A DNA stretch of 42,166 nucleotides from Phoronis australis. Taxonomy: Eukaryota; Phoronida; Phoronidae. Below the pieces are notes generated by a model that saw only the letters and a list, made by a program, of their open reading frames with translations, was not told where the DNA came from and did not search any database. The DNA lies in contig NMRA01000019.1 in the NCBI GenBank assembly GCA_002633005.1, forward strand, positions 1,636,690-1,678,855, given 5' to 3'. A program made the translations under genes and the position numbers. Below, one piece after another: positions 21,430 to 32,267 of the stretch (positions are counted from its first letter, which is position 1; each line of letters starts with the position of its first letter).

Positions 21430-23575
21430 GTGACAGTTTGGCCTACGCCAGTAAATTGTTCACTCCCGCACTTTACAAGCGTGAGTTACTCAATGACCAG
21501 CGTTTTTCGAGGGCGTAAAATACCAGTCATGTTTATCTCAAAGGGCACATTTTGGCTACGAGCGTAAGATTAGGCCTCAGGGCCGGGCCGTCAAAATCAG
21601 TTGGGACACCTTTGGAGCCGCTCCACTATGAGTCATAGAAATGGCTGTAAGCCCCACACGTAACAAGATGCCTTTCATGCGCTTTTATCCAAAGAGCTGT
21701 AAGGAATCCCTTTTCAAATGTTCCGCTATTTCATGTGAGGCTATCACTGAGCGGGACTTTCACGCCGAGCCTCATGTAAAAAAAACTTTATAAATGCATC
21801 ATAATATGACAATATAATTTATTGTTATAATGCTTTTAAGAGTTTTGTTTTGGTCATTTGGGTGAAAAAAATGGTCGTGATATTTTCCTGGTTGTTTGGC
21901 TATGGGTGAACGTTTTTGATACAAATACTTCGGCTGAGTAACGTGGAACGTGTATAGGCGTCTATACCGTCCGACTGAATCGCATACTAGCATAGGTTCA
22001 AGGTACATTGATAATCGTATATGCCACTAATGTCATGGTCTTCAAAGCTGTCACTTTCATAGAAATGCGCTTCCTTCGACTGGAAACAGCTGCAAAAACG
22101 TTGAAAAAAGCAAGGCTCTCACAATGGGAAACTGTCTAAAATAGCCGGCGGCAGTCATACATTATCAAGCATGTACACAAATTTGATGAGCGAGGATTCT
22201 TAGATTGGCTTGGCCGATAGAGGTACGGCCGGGGACGCCAAAAACATTACACGAAAAATGGTCACAAGGTAGCGTGCATCACGTCCAGTGCATTTGTAAA
22301 TGTGAAGATGTTGTCATTACTTAAAAAAAAAAACAATTTGCCAAATTTCATAAAGAACATAAACCAATTCCAAAGATACGTTGTAAATGTACACACTAAG
22401 GAGGAAAGCCAGCTAGCTGTATCGAAGAATATTGTCAAGTTACAGCCGGGGTGACATTGAAATTTTACACAAGCCGAGTAGCTAAGCTCCTCACCTCGCA
22501 TTACTGCCGTTTAAGTGCAACACAATCTAATAAACGTCATGTTTGCGTAATTTTCCGCCTTTGGTAATAAAGAAAAGTCTGTCGTGGTTTCCGCGTCATT
22601 TCCTAAAATTTGGCCGGTGCGATATCTCTCGGGAGATGAAGACAGCTTCGTAGCAGCAAAACTTGTTTTCTGGTATTGTTATATTAAAAACTTGTAACGA
22701 TATGAAACCAGTTCCGATTGCTATGACATGTTTGCAACCTCGTGGAAGAGAATAACAGTTATATAAGAATCTGAAAATTGGCCATTATGTTGTCACCCTG
22801 ACTGTTGAAGCCCGTGTAGGAATTGCAGGCACTGACTTCAGGTCTCCAATAACCGAGTGGGTACGCCAGAAATATTCTTACCTAATTAGAGTGATGCTAA
22901 ATGGATTTTTGTCTATTACATGATACATCATTTCGGTCTTGTCTCATCTAAAAGCACGTTAGCTGTCTAACGTTCTCATTCTGGCGGACAACTACATTGT
23001 ATAGTCGGCTGCGATGGTTAGTACATGTAAGTGACATCTATTATTGGGCATTGGCGTATATGTGGATAGCATAAAACTTTGAACAGGAATAGACTGTTGG
23101 AAAATCACTGCAGTCACATTCCATCATCTCAGTCAAAATATGAGTCAGAGGTTCATACTCAATATGTGCTTAACAATCACTCCTCGCAATGGTACAACAA
23201 GAGACATCTCTTCTCGATCAAGTGTGCTTACACGCGGAGGAACTTTCATCAAATCTCCGTTCCTGCCACTGATCAAAGGAGGATTCTTTAAAATTGGCTA
23301 AACGCTTGCTCCAACGTGTGCTGGTATACCGTTACCTGACGCTCAGACCTGTGTCATTTTTTGGCCATCTTAAGGTCATTTGCAAACGCAAAAGTATTAA
23401 ATATGGTATGTTCAATTGCTTTTACTTCATCCTCCACACATGCGATTGTTCTTAATACTCACAGGAACTCAATTTTAGAGACAACTGCAGCTCAAGCCTA
23501 GAACAACACATTGACGCAGACCAGATTCACTGATGACGTCACAGAAAATATTTTATTTTTGTGCGCCCATAAACG
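21430..23575. other. Gene-free stretch
   Basis: I found no coding exon, RNA gene or obvious repeat. The short frames at 22262-22501 and 23079-23291 lack domains. Confidence 0.45.
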
Positions 23576-23576
23576 A

Positions 23577-23751
23577 TATATATAGATTATTACATGGCGA
23601 AGTCGTTATCCCCCGTTATCTAGAGCCCGAGTGGATTTTAGAGAATTACCAGCCTCCGGGCTAACGCTCCTCGGGTGATAAGTCTCCAAAATCCACGAGG
23701 GTTCTAGATAAGGAGGATAACGACTGAGAGCATGTAATAATATATTTATAC
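23577..23751. mobile_element. Imperfect palindromic fold-back element
   Basis: The two halves are inverted copies around about 23664. ATTATTACATG, GTCGTTATC, TATCTAGA, CCCGAGTGGATTTT, GATAA and CCGGGCTAACGCTCC on the left each pair with matching segments on the right (ending CATGTAATAATATATTTATA). Flanks are TA-rich. The layout is that of a fold-back MITE of about 175 bp. No coding capacity. Confidence 0.65.
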
Positions 23752-23759
23752 CAGGTACT

Positions 23760-24820
23760 GAACGAGAAACATTGCAATGAATCGATCTACCTTTCTCGAC
23801 TCGCTTCGGCTTTGTAACTACTTTCTATGTCAGAGGCCGGGGTCGGAGGTCATGACCTTTTAAGAAAAGCCGAGCTATTTTTGTCAAATAATGCTTATAC
23901 TCAAAAGCAATTAAAAATTTAAATAAAATAGAAATAAAGTGAATCTATCAATTAAGGTTTAACAACTATTATAGCTTACTACAAATTTTATCACGCTAAG
24001 CTTCGACCGGGAAAATATCGTCAGCTAAAGTGGGTTACCACTGGTAACTAAATAGAATGCTCAAGTCAAAGGATCCCGAGGACACGTTACCAGCATTCAA
24101 ATTGGAAATCGGTGATTTACAAGTGAGAGAACACGAGAGAAAAATTTCACTGAACTAAAATATCGATTTTATGGAAATTATGCGTCTCATTTTTCACAGC
24201 GTGTAAAAGTCGGTGCAATGCCCTTTGCTGAACATGAGGTTGTTGCACGTGATCATTTAAGTATTCTATTTTCACGTTCGATGACGTCAGCCGTAAAGTC
24301 GGCGACTCGAAACTCTTTAGGCCCGGGTTCGAATCCGGTCTCGGTTTCCCGCCAAAATGTTATCCCACTAGTGAGATAACTGTATGGGTTACTACACGGT
24401 TGTATCTGTCATTCGAGGCTAATATTGTGGTATAAATGTATTTATATACGTTTATATTGCCGCTATCTGTGTCTGCTCGTACTCGCATTTGTCGTTCTGC
24501 ATCCGTACATGTAGCTGCATCTCCTAAACTAGTGCTGTAGTGGGGCGTAGGCGCACGTAGACCAACCACCTTTTGACATTTAAATGTAGCACCGACTCAC
24601 TGTATTTTACGTAGATAGTGCGAATTCTGTGCACTTTCAATATTCAGCGCTCAAGGTTATACGGTGGCTGTTGAGCGCCTACTTATACCTCTAATTTTAC
24701 CGCTATAGCACTGTCCTGCAGGATCTTACTCGGAGTTTTGGCAGTTGTGTTGCCATAAAGCTGGCGACAGATAACGACCGGTTCAAGAACTATTATGCCC
24801 CTAGTGTCCATTTTAGTTTT
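23760..24820. other. Gene-free stretch with a tRNA-like B box
   Basis: At 24330-24345 there is a good B-box motif (GGGTTCGAATCC). The upstream bases do not give an A box at the right distance or a foldable acceptor stem, so I do not call a tRNA. Nothing else is recognised. Confidence 0.4.
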
Positions 24821-24824
24821 TTAG

Positions 24825-26050
24825 GGTTGCCTCTGTCATCTTCGTTACCCTTGGATGGATTTTCAAGAAATTTGGCAGAAAGATTTACAATAAGATGACA
24901 TTTTCCGACGTTTTTTAGTGTTCAGGTTTGCCTTTGTATCCCAAAACCATTGAAAGGAACGTTGTGAAAATCGGTAGGTGTCTTTGTGATGAGGAAGCTG
25001 CAGTTGACGTTGATTTTCCTGCGAGTTCGACTACTCTGGTGCTCCATAGTTCATTGACTTTTTATTTCAATTCGGAACCGCGGCTGTTTCTCCTTAACCC
25101 TTTGCAGAAACTTAATTAGCAAACGTGTCTCTATGAAGTTGACAACAGCTGATTACTAATTTCAGGCCACTACGGCCATCGGTTGATCCTTAGTGGCAAC
25201 GTTTGTACGTTTTGCTGTGCATTTCCTGAGTTCATTTGATGAATTTTCACGAGACTTTGCAAATAGGTTTTTATTAAGGTGGGGACTGTAGCTTTTCGTT
25301 TTCGGGCAAATTTTACATATTGTGCGCCTTCTAGTAGTTTCTTTTAGTTTCAAGTCTATCTACCAAAATACTTGTGAAAATTGGCAGGTGTATTTCTGAC
25401 TAGAAGGACGCGGGTGACGTGGATGTTAGGACGGGTTCCGCTACTTTGGTACCCCTTAGTGATATTTTTCCGCCGGCGACTGTGTCTCCTTGACCTTATT
25501 TAGGATAATTGTGAAATGTTGCGGTCATGTTCTTATGGAGCTGACAACAATTTGTGACGCATTTCAAACCCAGTCGATTACCACTGTCGCCCTTACTGTC
25601 ACTGTTAGTTGTTTGCCTCTGTATTTTCGGATTTCACTGATTGATTTTTCTGAAATTTGGCTAAAATATTTCCATCAGCAGATGATGATATATTTTGTAT
25701 ACATTTGATGTAATTTTACATCATCTGCAGTGTAGTGGCTATTTTTGTCCCTGATAAGAATACGTTGATTTGTGGACAGATTTGACACCTGTGACGCTTT
25801 CTGGATGCGATTTCTGTCGTTCTTGCCTCCTCAGCTGTATCTCCTTACTTCTTTGGTGGATATTAGTTTGATGTTTTAAATTCTACTTCAGTTAACTACG
25901 ACTTTTGTACTGTTGTGACTATCGCTGGACCGACTTGTAGCAATTTTAATTTTTATGTTTGCCTCTGTATCGTCGCAGTTCTTTGACAGCTTTTATTGAA
26001 ATGGGGTTATTGTAATGATGGCAATAACACCTATTCATTTTTGGATAAAA
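24825..26050 (+). repeat. Highly diverged tandem array, about 130-bp spacing
   Basis: A phrase close to TTTGCCTCTGTATCTCCTTAACC, then TTTGATGGATTTTCATGAAATTTGGCA, recurs in diverged form at about 24829, 24929, 25087, 25219, 25345, 25479, 25612, 25832 and 25950, always in the same orientation. The units share the phrase and differ elsewhere, as expected of an old satellite-like array. No long open frame runs through it, so a coding origin is unlikely. Confidence 0.55.
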
Positions 26051-26054
26051 TTGA

Positions 26055-28186
26055 GGTAATCAGGGTCACATTGTGTCCATTTTTGACACTAATAAACATG
26101 TCTAGAAGAACACAGTTACTCTTATAGTTGCTGTCGTGGGCGCATTTCAACTTTCTGAGTTGTTCTTTTTTTTGGTCTCAGGGTTAGGTCTCGACTAAAG
26201 ATCTTAAAAGCGCAATCTAGTTAAAAAAACTTAAAGATATTTATACCGAAATTAAGTAATATATAACATGGCGTAATGTTCACATCCTTTCTGTTATCAA
26301 ACTAAAAGCCATTTTGAGCCCAATTTAGGACCTCGGCTGGAAATCGGGAAATCGTCGACTGTTTCCGTGACCTGAGTGCCTGCGTGTTGATTCAGGAATG
26401 ATTCCTGAATGTCGGTCATGTTGTCCTTGAAAACGTACATTTATTGACAACACCTTTCGCGCAAAAGCGTTGTTACTTTGTTTGGTTGTTTTTGATTCTC
26501 ATTTTGGTTCCTTTATACAAACTTGATTACTAATTGTCCAAATTTTACGTGTTCTTTGCATATGACGAACGGTATTTAATGCATAATCATAAGTTTGTGA
26601 AGTACATGTATGTCGCATCTCCCTTAGCCAACATTCGGCTCGGCTACTGAGGTCAGCCCTGACTCATCGCCAGGGTACGTCAAATTTCAGCAACAGTACT
26701 CGTTTAGGTAATAATTAGAGAAAAAAACTTTGTTGGTCAACAAATGTTTTATCTTTATAAGAAACAATAAATAAATCTACTACTGGACTTACGCGTGTAG
26801 AGATGGCTACGTTGCGTCCTCCTCTCTAGGACTTCATCAGGCCACTGAGTTGTCACGTGACATGTCATGTGATCCGTCGTGCAGTTTCCGCGGGATTCTC
26901 TTCAGCGCCCTATCCCATGTCCTAGGTAAGTGAAACCGCAGCCCCCCTGTCTATTGAGGCTAGGATCCTAGCCTCAATAGACAGGGGGGCTGCGTGTAAT
27001 GAATTTGAATGTCGGCGATTGGAAAATATTGCAGTATTAGAAACATTACTCAGTATTTTCTTAATCTCTATGTCACAGTAATTTCACTCATTCAAGGCCC
27101 GAGTAGCCAATTAATGTGCTCATCTTGCCCCGCGGAGCACAAGTTTCCGCGCACCGGCGGCAGCCTAGGCGGTCCGACACCGCCGGGTAGCAGCTTATAC
27201 GGGTTTTTGGCTAAGTGAGAATTATTCCTTTTACTTTAAACTCTTTAATGCTGATATTATATCATTTGACACCATGAAAAGTTTTCCTCTTGAAGTTATT
27301 TAGCCACGAAATGGTGTTCTGTGGGCAGTCGGTCAGCCGCCCCGCCGTAACGGAAGTTGTGGGAGACCACCACCGGTGTCATAGTTTCCGTCTAAATTTA
27401 TTTCCGATATTTTCGCAAGTTTAATTGTCAAGATATTCTTGCTGTAAAGCATTTTTTTCAATTTTTTGATGTCACATGTTCCTTGTTCTGTTGATACTGC
27501 TTGTTTACCAGTGTTAGTAACACAGTAAAACACGCTTGTCGCCTAGTCCGCCATGTTCGGCCCGTTGGCACAGGACTGTGACTAGTCCGTAACTTTATGC
27601 AAGTGTCGGGACAATCTTCGTATGTATACGGCATTTATGATTTGAACCCTATATTCCTATAAACAGTCGGGGACGGCATGCCTCCGTCTTTTGTCAGTGG
27701 GAGTGGTCTCGATCGGTCCGCACCGGATCATTGGCAGCAGGTCCGTGTCCGGCAAAATCCTTTCTGTCAAAACTTATTTTGCCGCAATTTGTCAACTTTT
27801 TGAGTACAAATTGACCCTATTTTTGCTTTAAGAACGTTAAGGCTGGTAACAGACACTGCTTCAGTCACACAGCCGGCGTACTTAAGCCTGGATTCCTGAA
27901 TGATTTGTACTTCCGGTTTCGCGGTTAGTTCAAATTGGCGATGTTTTCTTTGGGACGGAATTGCGAGTGGCGTGTTTATTTAAACTTCCTTCGAGTTGAG
28001 GGATTGTGCATTGGTTGTGGGATAGGTGCTGCGCAATTCCTCATGATTTCTTCTAACCATTTAACAAGAGTTAAAAGCGTGTACTTCTAGGAATTTAAAA
28101 GAACCCAAGTTGACAAAGAAATAGTTAAATAGCATTGTTGGCAACCACAAATATGATCATGATATGTATGATTTGAATATTTTATT
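26055..28186. other. Gene-free stretch apart from the palindrome at 26937
   Basis: The open frames (27009-27218 plus, 27333-27533 minus) have no domain. Sequence around 27650-27760 is GC-richer than its surroundings but shows no recognisable structure. Confidence 0.45.
26937..26994. repeat. Perfect 58-bp palindrome without spacer
   Basis: Each arm is 29 bases (CGCAGCCCCCCTGTCTATTGAGGCTAG... and its exact complement). They meet at GGATCC with no loop and no mismatch; pairing stops at 26936/26995. The motif could extrude as a cruciform. Zero-spacer perfect palindromes are unstable in cloning and rare by chance. Confidence 0.9.
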
Positions 28187-29119
28187 TTAAAGGCGAAATC
28201 AACCTTTTTTCATGTCATTTTAAATAAAAGTACGATTTGTAACCTACTCCGGAAGTGACGTTTAGGGGGTTAAGAATTTCTCGCCATATTGTTTCCATGT
28301 AGTCTGACTGTGTGAGCAGTCGGCTCAGCCATTGTTTTGTACCTCCGTTGTATATTAAGTTTGGTAATCGTTAACGTTTGTTTACCAGTCGGTCCAAATT
28401 TCGCATAGTTGGCGTCCACTGGGAAGTACTCATTGTCATCCCACACGCACATTGGGTATGCGATCACGTCACTTTCCAAAAGATGACACACTCCGCGGTA
28501 GGCTGCTTGGTTCGTTACTGTGAAAAACGCAGCGTTATCCGAATCCCCGCGAGGTATAGCCTCTATAGTGACTGAAGGTCCTTTATCTACTGTCACTCGC
28601 GCCTCCGAACGTACTCCAGAGCAATGGTTCGTCCTGGCAGGTGTTTTCTCCAGCCCAGAGCCTGTAACTACGAGCCCTGTGGCGATGTTGAGTAGTGAGA
28701 GTGGATGTAGGCCCAGTGCAACACCCAGTGAGGACACTTCGTCGCCAGTGAAGAGGCCGTCGCTCACGTCACTGTGATATGAGTCGACAACCCCAGCCAT
28801 TTTCAAGTTACTGCAAACTAAACGACCCTTTAATCGTAATTTAGTTATTTAAGAACTTCGGTTTTCGTAAAATACTCGTCGATGGGAAGTGGTGGTGACA
28901 ATTTTAGGAAACCAGCACAAAATCAACAGATTACCACAGTAAATTAGAACGCTGAAACCAAAGGGCGGGAAGATTTTAACCCCCTAAAAGTCACTTCCGG
29001 AGTAGGGCACAACTAATAAGTTAAATTACGAAAAGCTGTAAGTGAATAGCATGTGTGGGATAATCAAGAAACCGTATGTTCACCAAAAATGGCATGAAGA
29101 AGTTTGTCTTCGCCTTTAA
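28187..29119. mobile_element. TTAA-flanked DNA element with bipartite inverted repeats
   Basis: TTAA stands immediately outside both ends (28187-28190 and 29116-29119). The outer inverted repeats start AGGCGAA and run about 31 bases (AGGCGAAATCAACC... left, AGGCGAAGACAAAC... right complement). Inner inverted repeats of 43 bases with five mismatches lie at 28243-28285 and 28964-29006 (CCTACTCCGGAAGTGAC, then TTTAGGGGGTTAA). A TTAA duplication with A/G-GG ends is a pattern described for Kolobok elements; piggyBac also uses TTAA but has CC ends. Inside is one intact ORF (28270-28806, minus) whose TAA lies in the left inner repeat. There is no transposase-sized gene, so mobilisation would need help from elsewhere. 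Confidence 0.7.
28270..28806 (-). CDS. Intact 178-codon ORF carried by the TTAA element
   Basis: The minus-strand frame begins MKMAGVVDSYHSD; the third residue has the better start context (AAAATGG) and may be the true start. It runs unbroken to TAA at 28270-28272, inside the left inner repeat. The first 45 residues are helix-prone and read GLFTGDEVSSLGVALGLHP, which resembles the early helices of a death-fold domain, but I cannot confirm this. The remainder looks beta-rich (ARVTVDKGPSVTIEA, MCVWDDNEYFPVDANY). There is no transposase DDE/D pattern, zinc finger or membrane segment. Complete openness in an otherwise gap-filled region suggests recent coding function or a young insertion. About 160 bases between the ORF start and the right inner repeat would have to hold its promoter. 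Confidence 0.5.
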   Translation of the reverse strand: MKMAGVVDSYHSDVSDGLFTGDEVSSLGVALGLHPLSLLNIATGLVVTGSGLEKTPARTNHCSGVRSEARVTVDKGPSVTIEAIPRGDSDNAAFFTVTNQAAYRGVCHLLESDVIAYPMCVWDDNEYFPVDANYAKFGPTGKQTLTITKLNIQRRYKTMAEPTAHTVRLHGNNMARNS

Positions 29120-29124
29120 GCAAT

Positions 29125-30950
29125 TTGCATTTCTATGCTACAAGTAAGCTGTCTTAAAACAAAGTCAAATCAAGTTTCTTTTTTAAGAATTAAAACGTGT
29201 CTAATTGTTCTACGACGTTATTCTAATTGCATCAAAGAACTTTTCAGACCTTACGGTTTTCTTTCAATTCCAGCTAATTTAAACTGATGCTATCGTGTCA
29301 AGGGTTTTCGTTCAGTTCTATCGGCTCCACTGGTAACGGCATGTCTGTGGGCTTGTGAAAACGCTGGTTGTACCTTTATGCTGTTTGAGTCTCACAATTA
29401 AATCAATAATTTTTTAATTTTAATACAAATCACAAGTAAAGTTTACGTTGAATTCTTCATGTTAACGAAAAAAGTAGAGGTCTTTCATGCAACGCTACTA
29501 ATTTAAGTATCTCATTACTTTGACTGAATTAAGGGTTCAATTTTTAGTTATATAATTATTATTTGTCAAAGAGGTGGCCATAATAAAGATAGATTATAAA
29601 AATGCTACATGTTTGAGGAAAAACGAAACAAATAGGCAAAAGATTTAAGGGGCTTAATGGGATTGTTTCATGCACGCGCGTACTGAAATTTGCGGGCCCT
29701 TACAATTTTTAATGCCCCCAAACGTTCATCTCTCCCCCACTTGACACAGCACTCCTTTCCAAAGGAACCCAGATTTCGAGCCCCTTCCGGGTCTCCAAAA
29801 CTCTCGAGGTACCCCTGTCCCAATAAAACCCGCCGTTATGCAACCGAATTGCGCAACAGTCACATCGTAAGAGGTCTCTTCATCAGTTCTTCATGGTGGA
29901 TGCTTTTAGTAGAAGCAAACAAATGGTCCAATTCATTAATAATCGTCGTTTTGCATACTTGAAGGGTTTCTAAAAGCCAATTGTATTGCCGAAATTCGAA
30001 AAACAACGGGGAGAAACAGTAACGTAAAAAAGGAAATGAACCAGAGTGGTTAAATCACTGAATACGTGGAATTAAAGCAGCAGTGGAATAATTTCAATAA
30101 TTCAAAAGATATAATACCGTATCGAGACATAGCTTTCAGTTTACGGATCTCCCACAGTTGGTGTAAAGAATTCATCCAAATTATACAATATCATTCCAGG
30201 TGTGTCGGTTAGTCACAGAGCGGATTTGGCCTGTTCTCTAATTGATAGCAGACACTCTTTAATGTGTAATTCTTTTGCGACATTTAAAAATATTGGTTTG
30301 TGTTGTGTCCACCATGTGGCACTAGCTGACGGGTGACGTAGTGATCTGTCATAAAGATAATAAATGTTGTGTGGTCATCAAATGGTCTGTTCTGTCTGTC
30401 TATGTGGAGAATATGTTTGGCCAACCTGATCGTTTTGATGCGGAAATGCCTGATTCAGTCACGGGTTTCGGCACGAAAACGATAAAGCTGCCACAGTATG
30501 CATGTATTCTCCACAAAGACCGACGAAACTCACGACTTGATGACCACACAAGTTTTATTTTGATTTTGACGGATCACAACACAAATACCTCACACCTCTG
30601 ACTGATTTTGCTTTTAGGTTCGGTCTTATGAAACAGGGCTAGTACAGTTTGGTCTGACGGTAGGCCAATTTTGGTTAGGTTAAGACAGAAAAGTTTTATG
30701 AAACTGACACCTTATCCACGGTTGCTACTCTTAGTCTCGTTTTTGCAGCCTCTCGCAACATAAGTGCCGTTATTGAACTGTCGCGGAAGGTGGGTGCGCA
30801 GGGCATCATTGGTATAGTGACCTTCACTATACAGTGTCTAACCCGAATGAAAACACCTGTTGCTGTTTGTGTAGTTTGTGCCATACATCTCTACCAAAAT
30901 AATCAAGCAGTACCAGAAGGAACGTAGGCACGTTTTCCAACAAATGCCAA
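29125..30950. other. Gene-free stretch
   Basis: A C-rich segment at 29690-29835 (GCGGGCCCTTACAATTTTTAATGCCCCC) looks like part of another dispersed repeat. The plus frame at 30341-30601 and the minus frame at 30696-30884 have no domain or splice support. Confidence 0.4.
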
Positions 30951-30952
30951 GC

Positions 30953-30958
30953 TTTATT
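30953..30958 (-). promoter_or_regulatory. Possible poly(A) signal of the TSP1 membrane gene
   Basis: The minus strand reads AATAAA here, about 475 bases past the stop at 31432-31434. It is the clearest candidate downstream of that gene in AT-rich DNA. Confidence 0.35.
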
Positions 30959-31431
30959 TTCTGTAGGTCTAGTCACAAGAACGCCTCAAGTATACGAATA
31001 TACTTTGTATACATGTAATTTTGCACTACTTCCAGCTCCAGTTAGTTACAATTAAAACAATATATTTCACAAGAAATGTTAAACAAGTAATGCTATACGA
31101 TTCAAACTACAGTAAACACAAAGAACTATAACAATGGATTATTTGATGAGACCATTTTTTCACTTTCCCACAATATCAATTAGGAGAATTTGATAGCTAC
31201 TACACAACTGTTTTCCGTCATATTGTTTAGCAGTCAAAACGTTTTCTAATGTATAACTTTTGACAAACCGATTTGAAATCAGCGCAGGCTATTCGGTAAC
31301 TTTTGCCTTAGGTAAAATCCCTAGATAAGTCAAAAGTAAATATCCATTCATGTGGGTGGTACTAGGGGCCCACTATTCAAACGAAAAATAGTCTCGTTCG
31401 TAAATATTGTCACACGAGCTGACACCAAGGA

Positions 31432-32267
31432 CTAAAATAAAACATGCTCTTTATCCGAAAGGTATTTTGCTACACTCTGATTAGAATACCTAAAGTCGAT
31501 GCGAAGATCTTTTTCGCGATGAGGACGAAGATCTACCATTGATCTGGTGTTGTGGTTTTCAGTTGGAAGTAGTTCTTCAACCGAAGGAAAGAATATTTGG
31601 GTACTTACAGACGTCAACTGGCTAGCAGACGACAAATGGCTAGAAGAGATTTTGAATTTCGGTGGCGACGGTGGGCGAATCAAATTTACAGTTACCTGCG
31701 GCGGCTGATAGGTTTCTTTCAGGTTCTCTAGACCTTTTTGGACTTTTTCTTTGTCACCTTTACCCATGTCGGCGGCAACTATCACTAGATTCTTAAGCGT
31801 AGCCTGGAGCTTGGAATACTTGATGGATTGCTCACGACCTTTATGTTTATCTTTCCGTGTCTTCTTCTCAGCAGACGTGCGTCCATCCTTGGGAGCTTCG
31901 GACATGGACATGTTCGCTTTCTGCTCGGAAACACCTGACTGTTCCTCAACAGTTTGCACTGCAAAACTTTCTTCTATCACGTTCGTCACAAATTTTTGAC
32001 TTTTTTCCAGCAAATTTGTATCGAACACCATTGTTTCGTCCATGGTTGCTTCGAGCAATTCCTTGTCTCCTTGAAGAAGCGCTGCCATGCGGATGATGAT
32101 GCGATCAAACTCCTTGCGTGAGTGACGATAAAATTCCTCCCACTCCATGATGTATGTGTCTCTCATCCACCAAATAAAGATGATGAGGCCGCTGAGTGTA
32201 GCCGCTGCAACAAGCCAGGTCCAAGTGAGTTGTCTTTCAAATTCATTCACGTTGTTCGGTATGGACG
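31432..32267 (-). CDS. Last exon: membrane helix and long cytoplasmic tail
   Basis: A continuous frame of 277 codons plus stop follows an acceptor TTTTAAG/CG in phase 1. The first codons in the frame are not ATG: GTG stands where the longest ORF begins and no start fits, so this is an internal-start exon. After SIPNNVNEFERQLTW comes the helix TWLVAAATLSGLIIFIWW, then MRDTYIMEWEEF. The tail is charged and helical (EEFYRHSRKEFDR, KDELLEAT-like), with a Lys-rich patch (AEKKTRKDKHKGREQS). A proline/serine part (IRPPSPPKFKISSSH) precedes an acidic/basic C-terminus ending KEHVLF. I recognise no signalling domain. Confidence 0.75.

Noticed and set aside
24295-24352. Possible tRNA gene (GGGTTCGAATCC)
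   Set aside because: The B box is good, but no A box at proper spacing, anticodon stem or acceptor stem can be paired.
30341-30601. 86-codon plus-strand ORF
   Set aside because: First ATG without context, no domain, no neighbouring exon.
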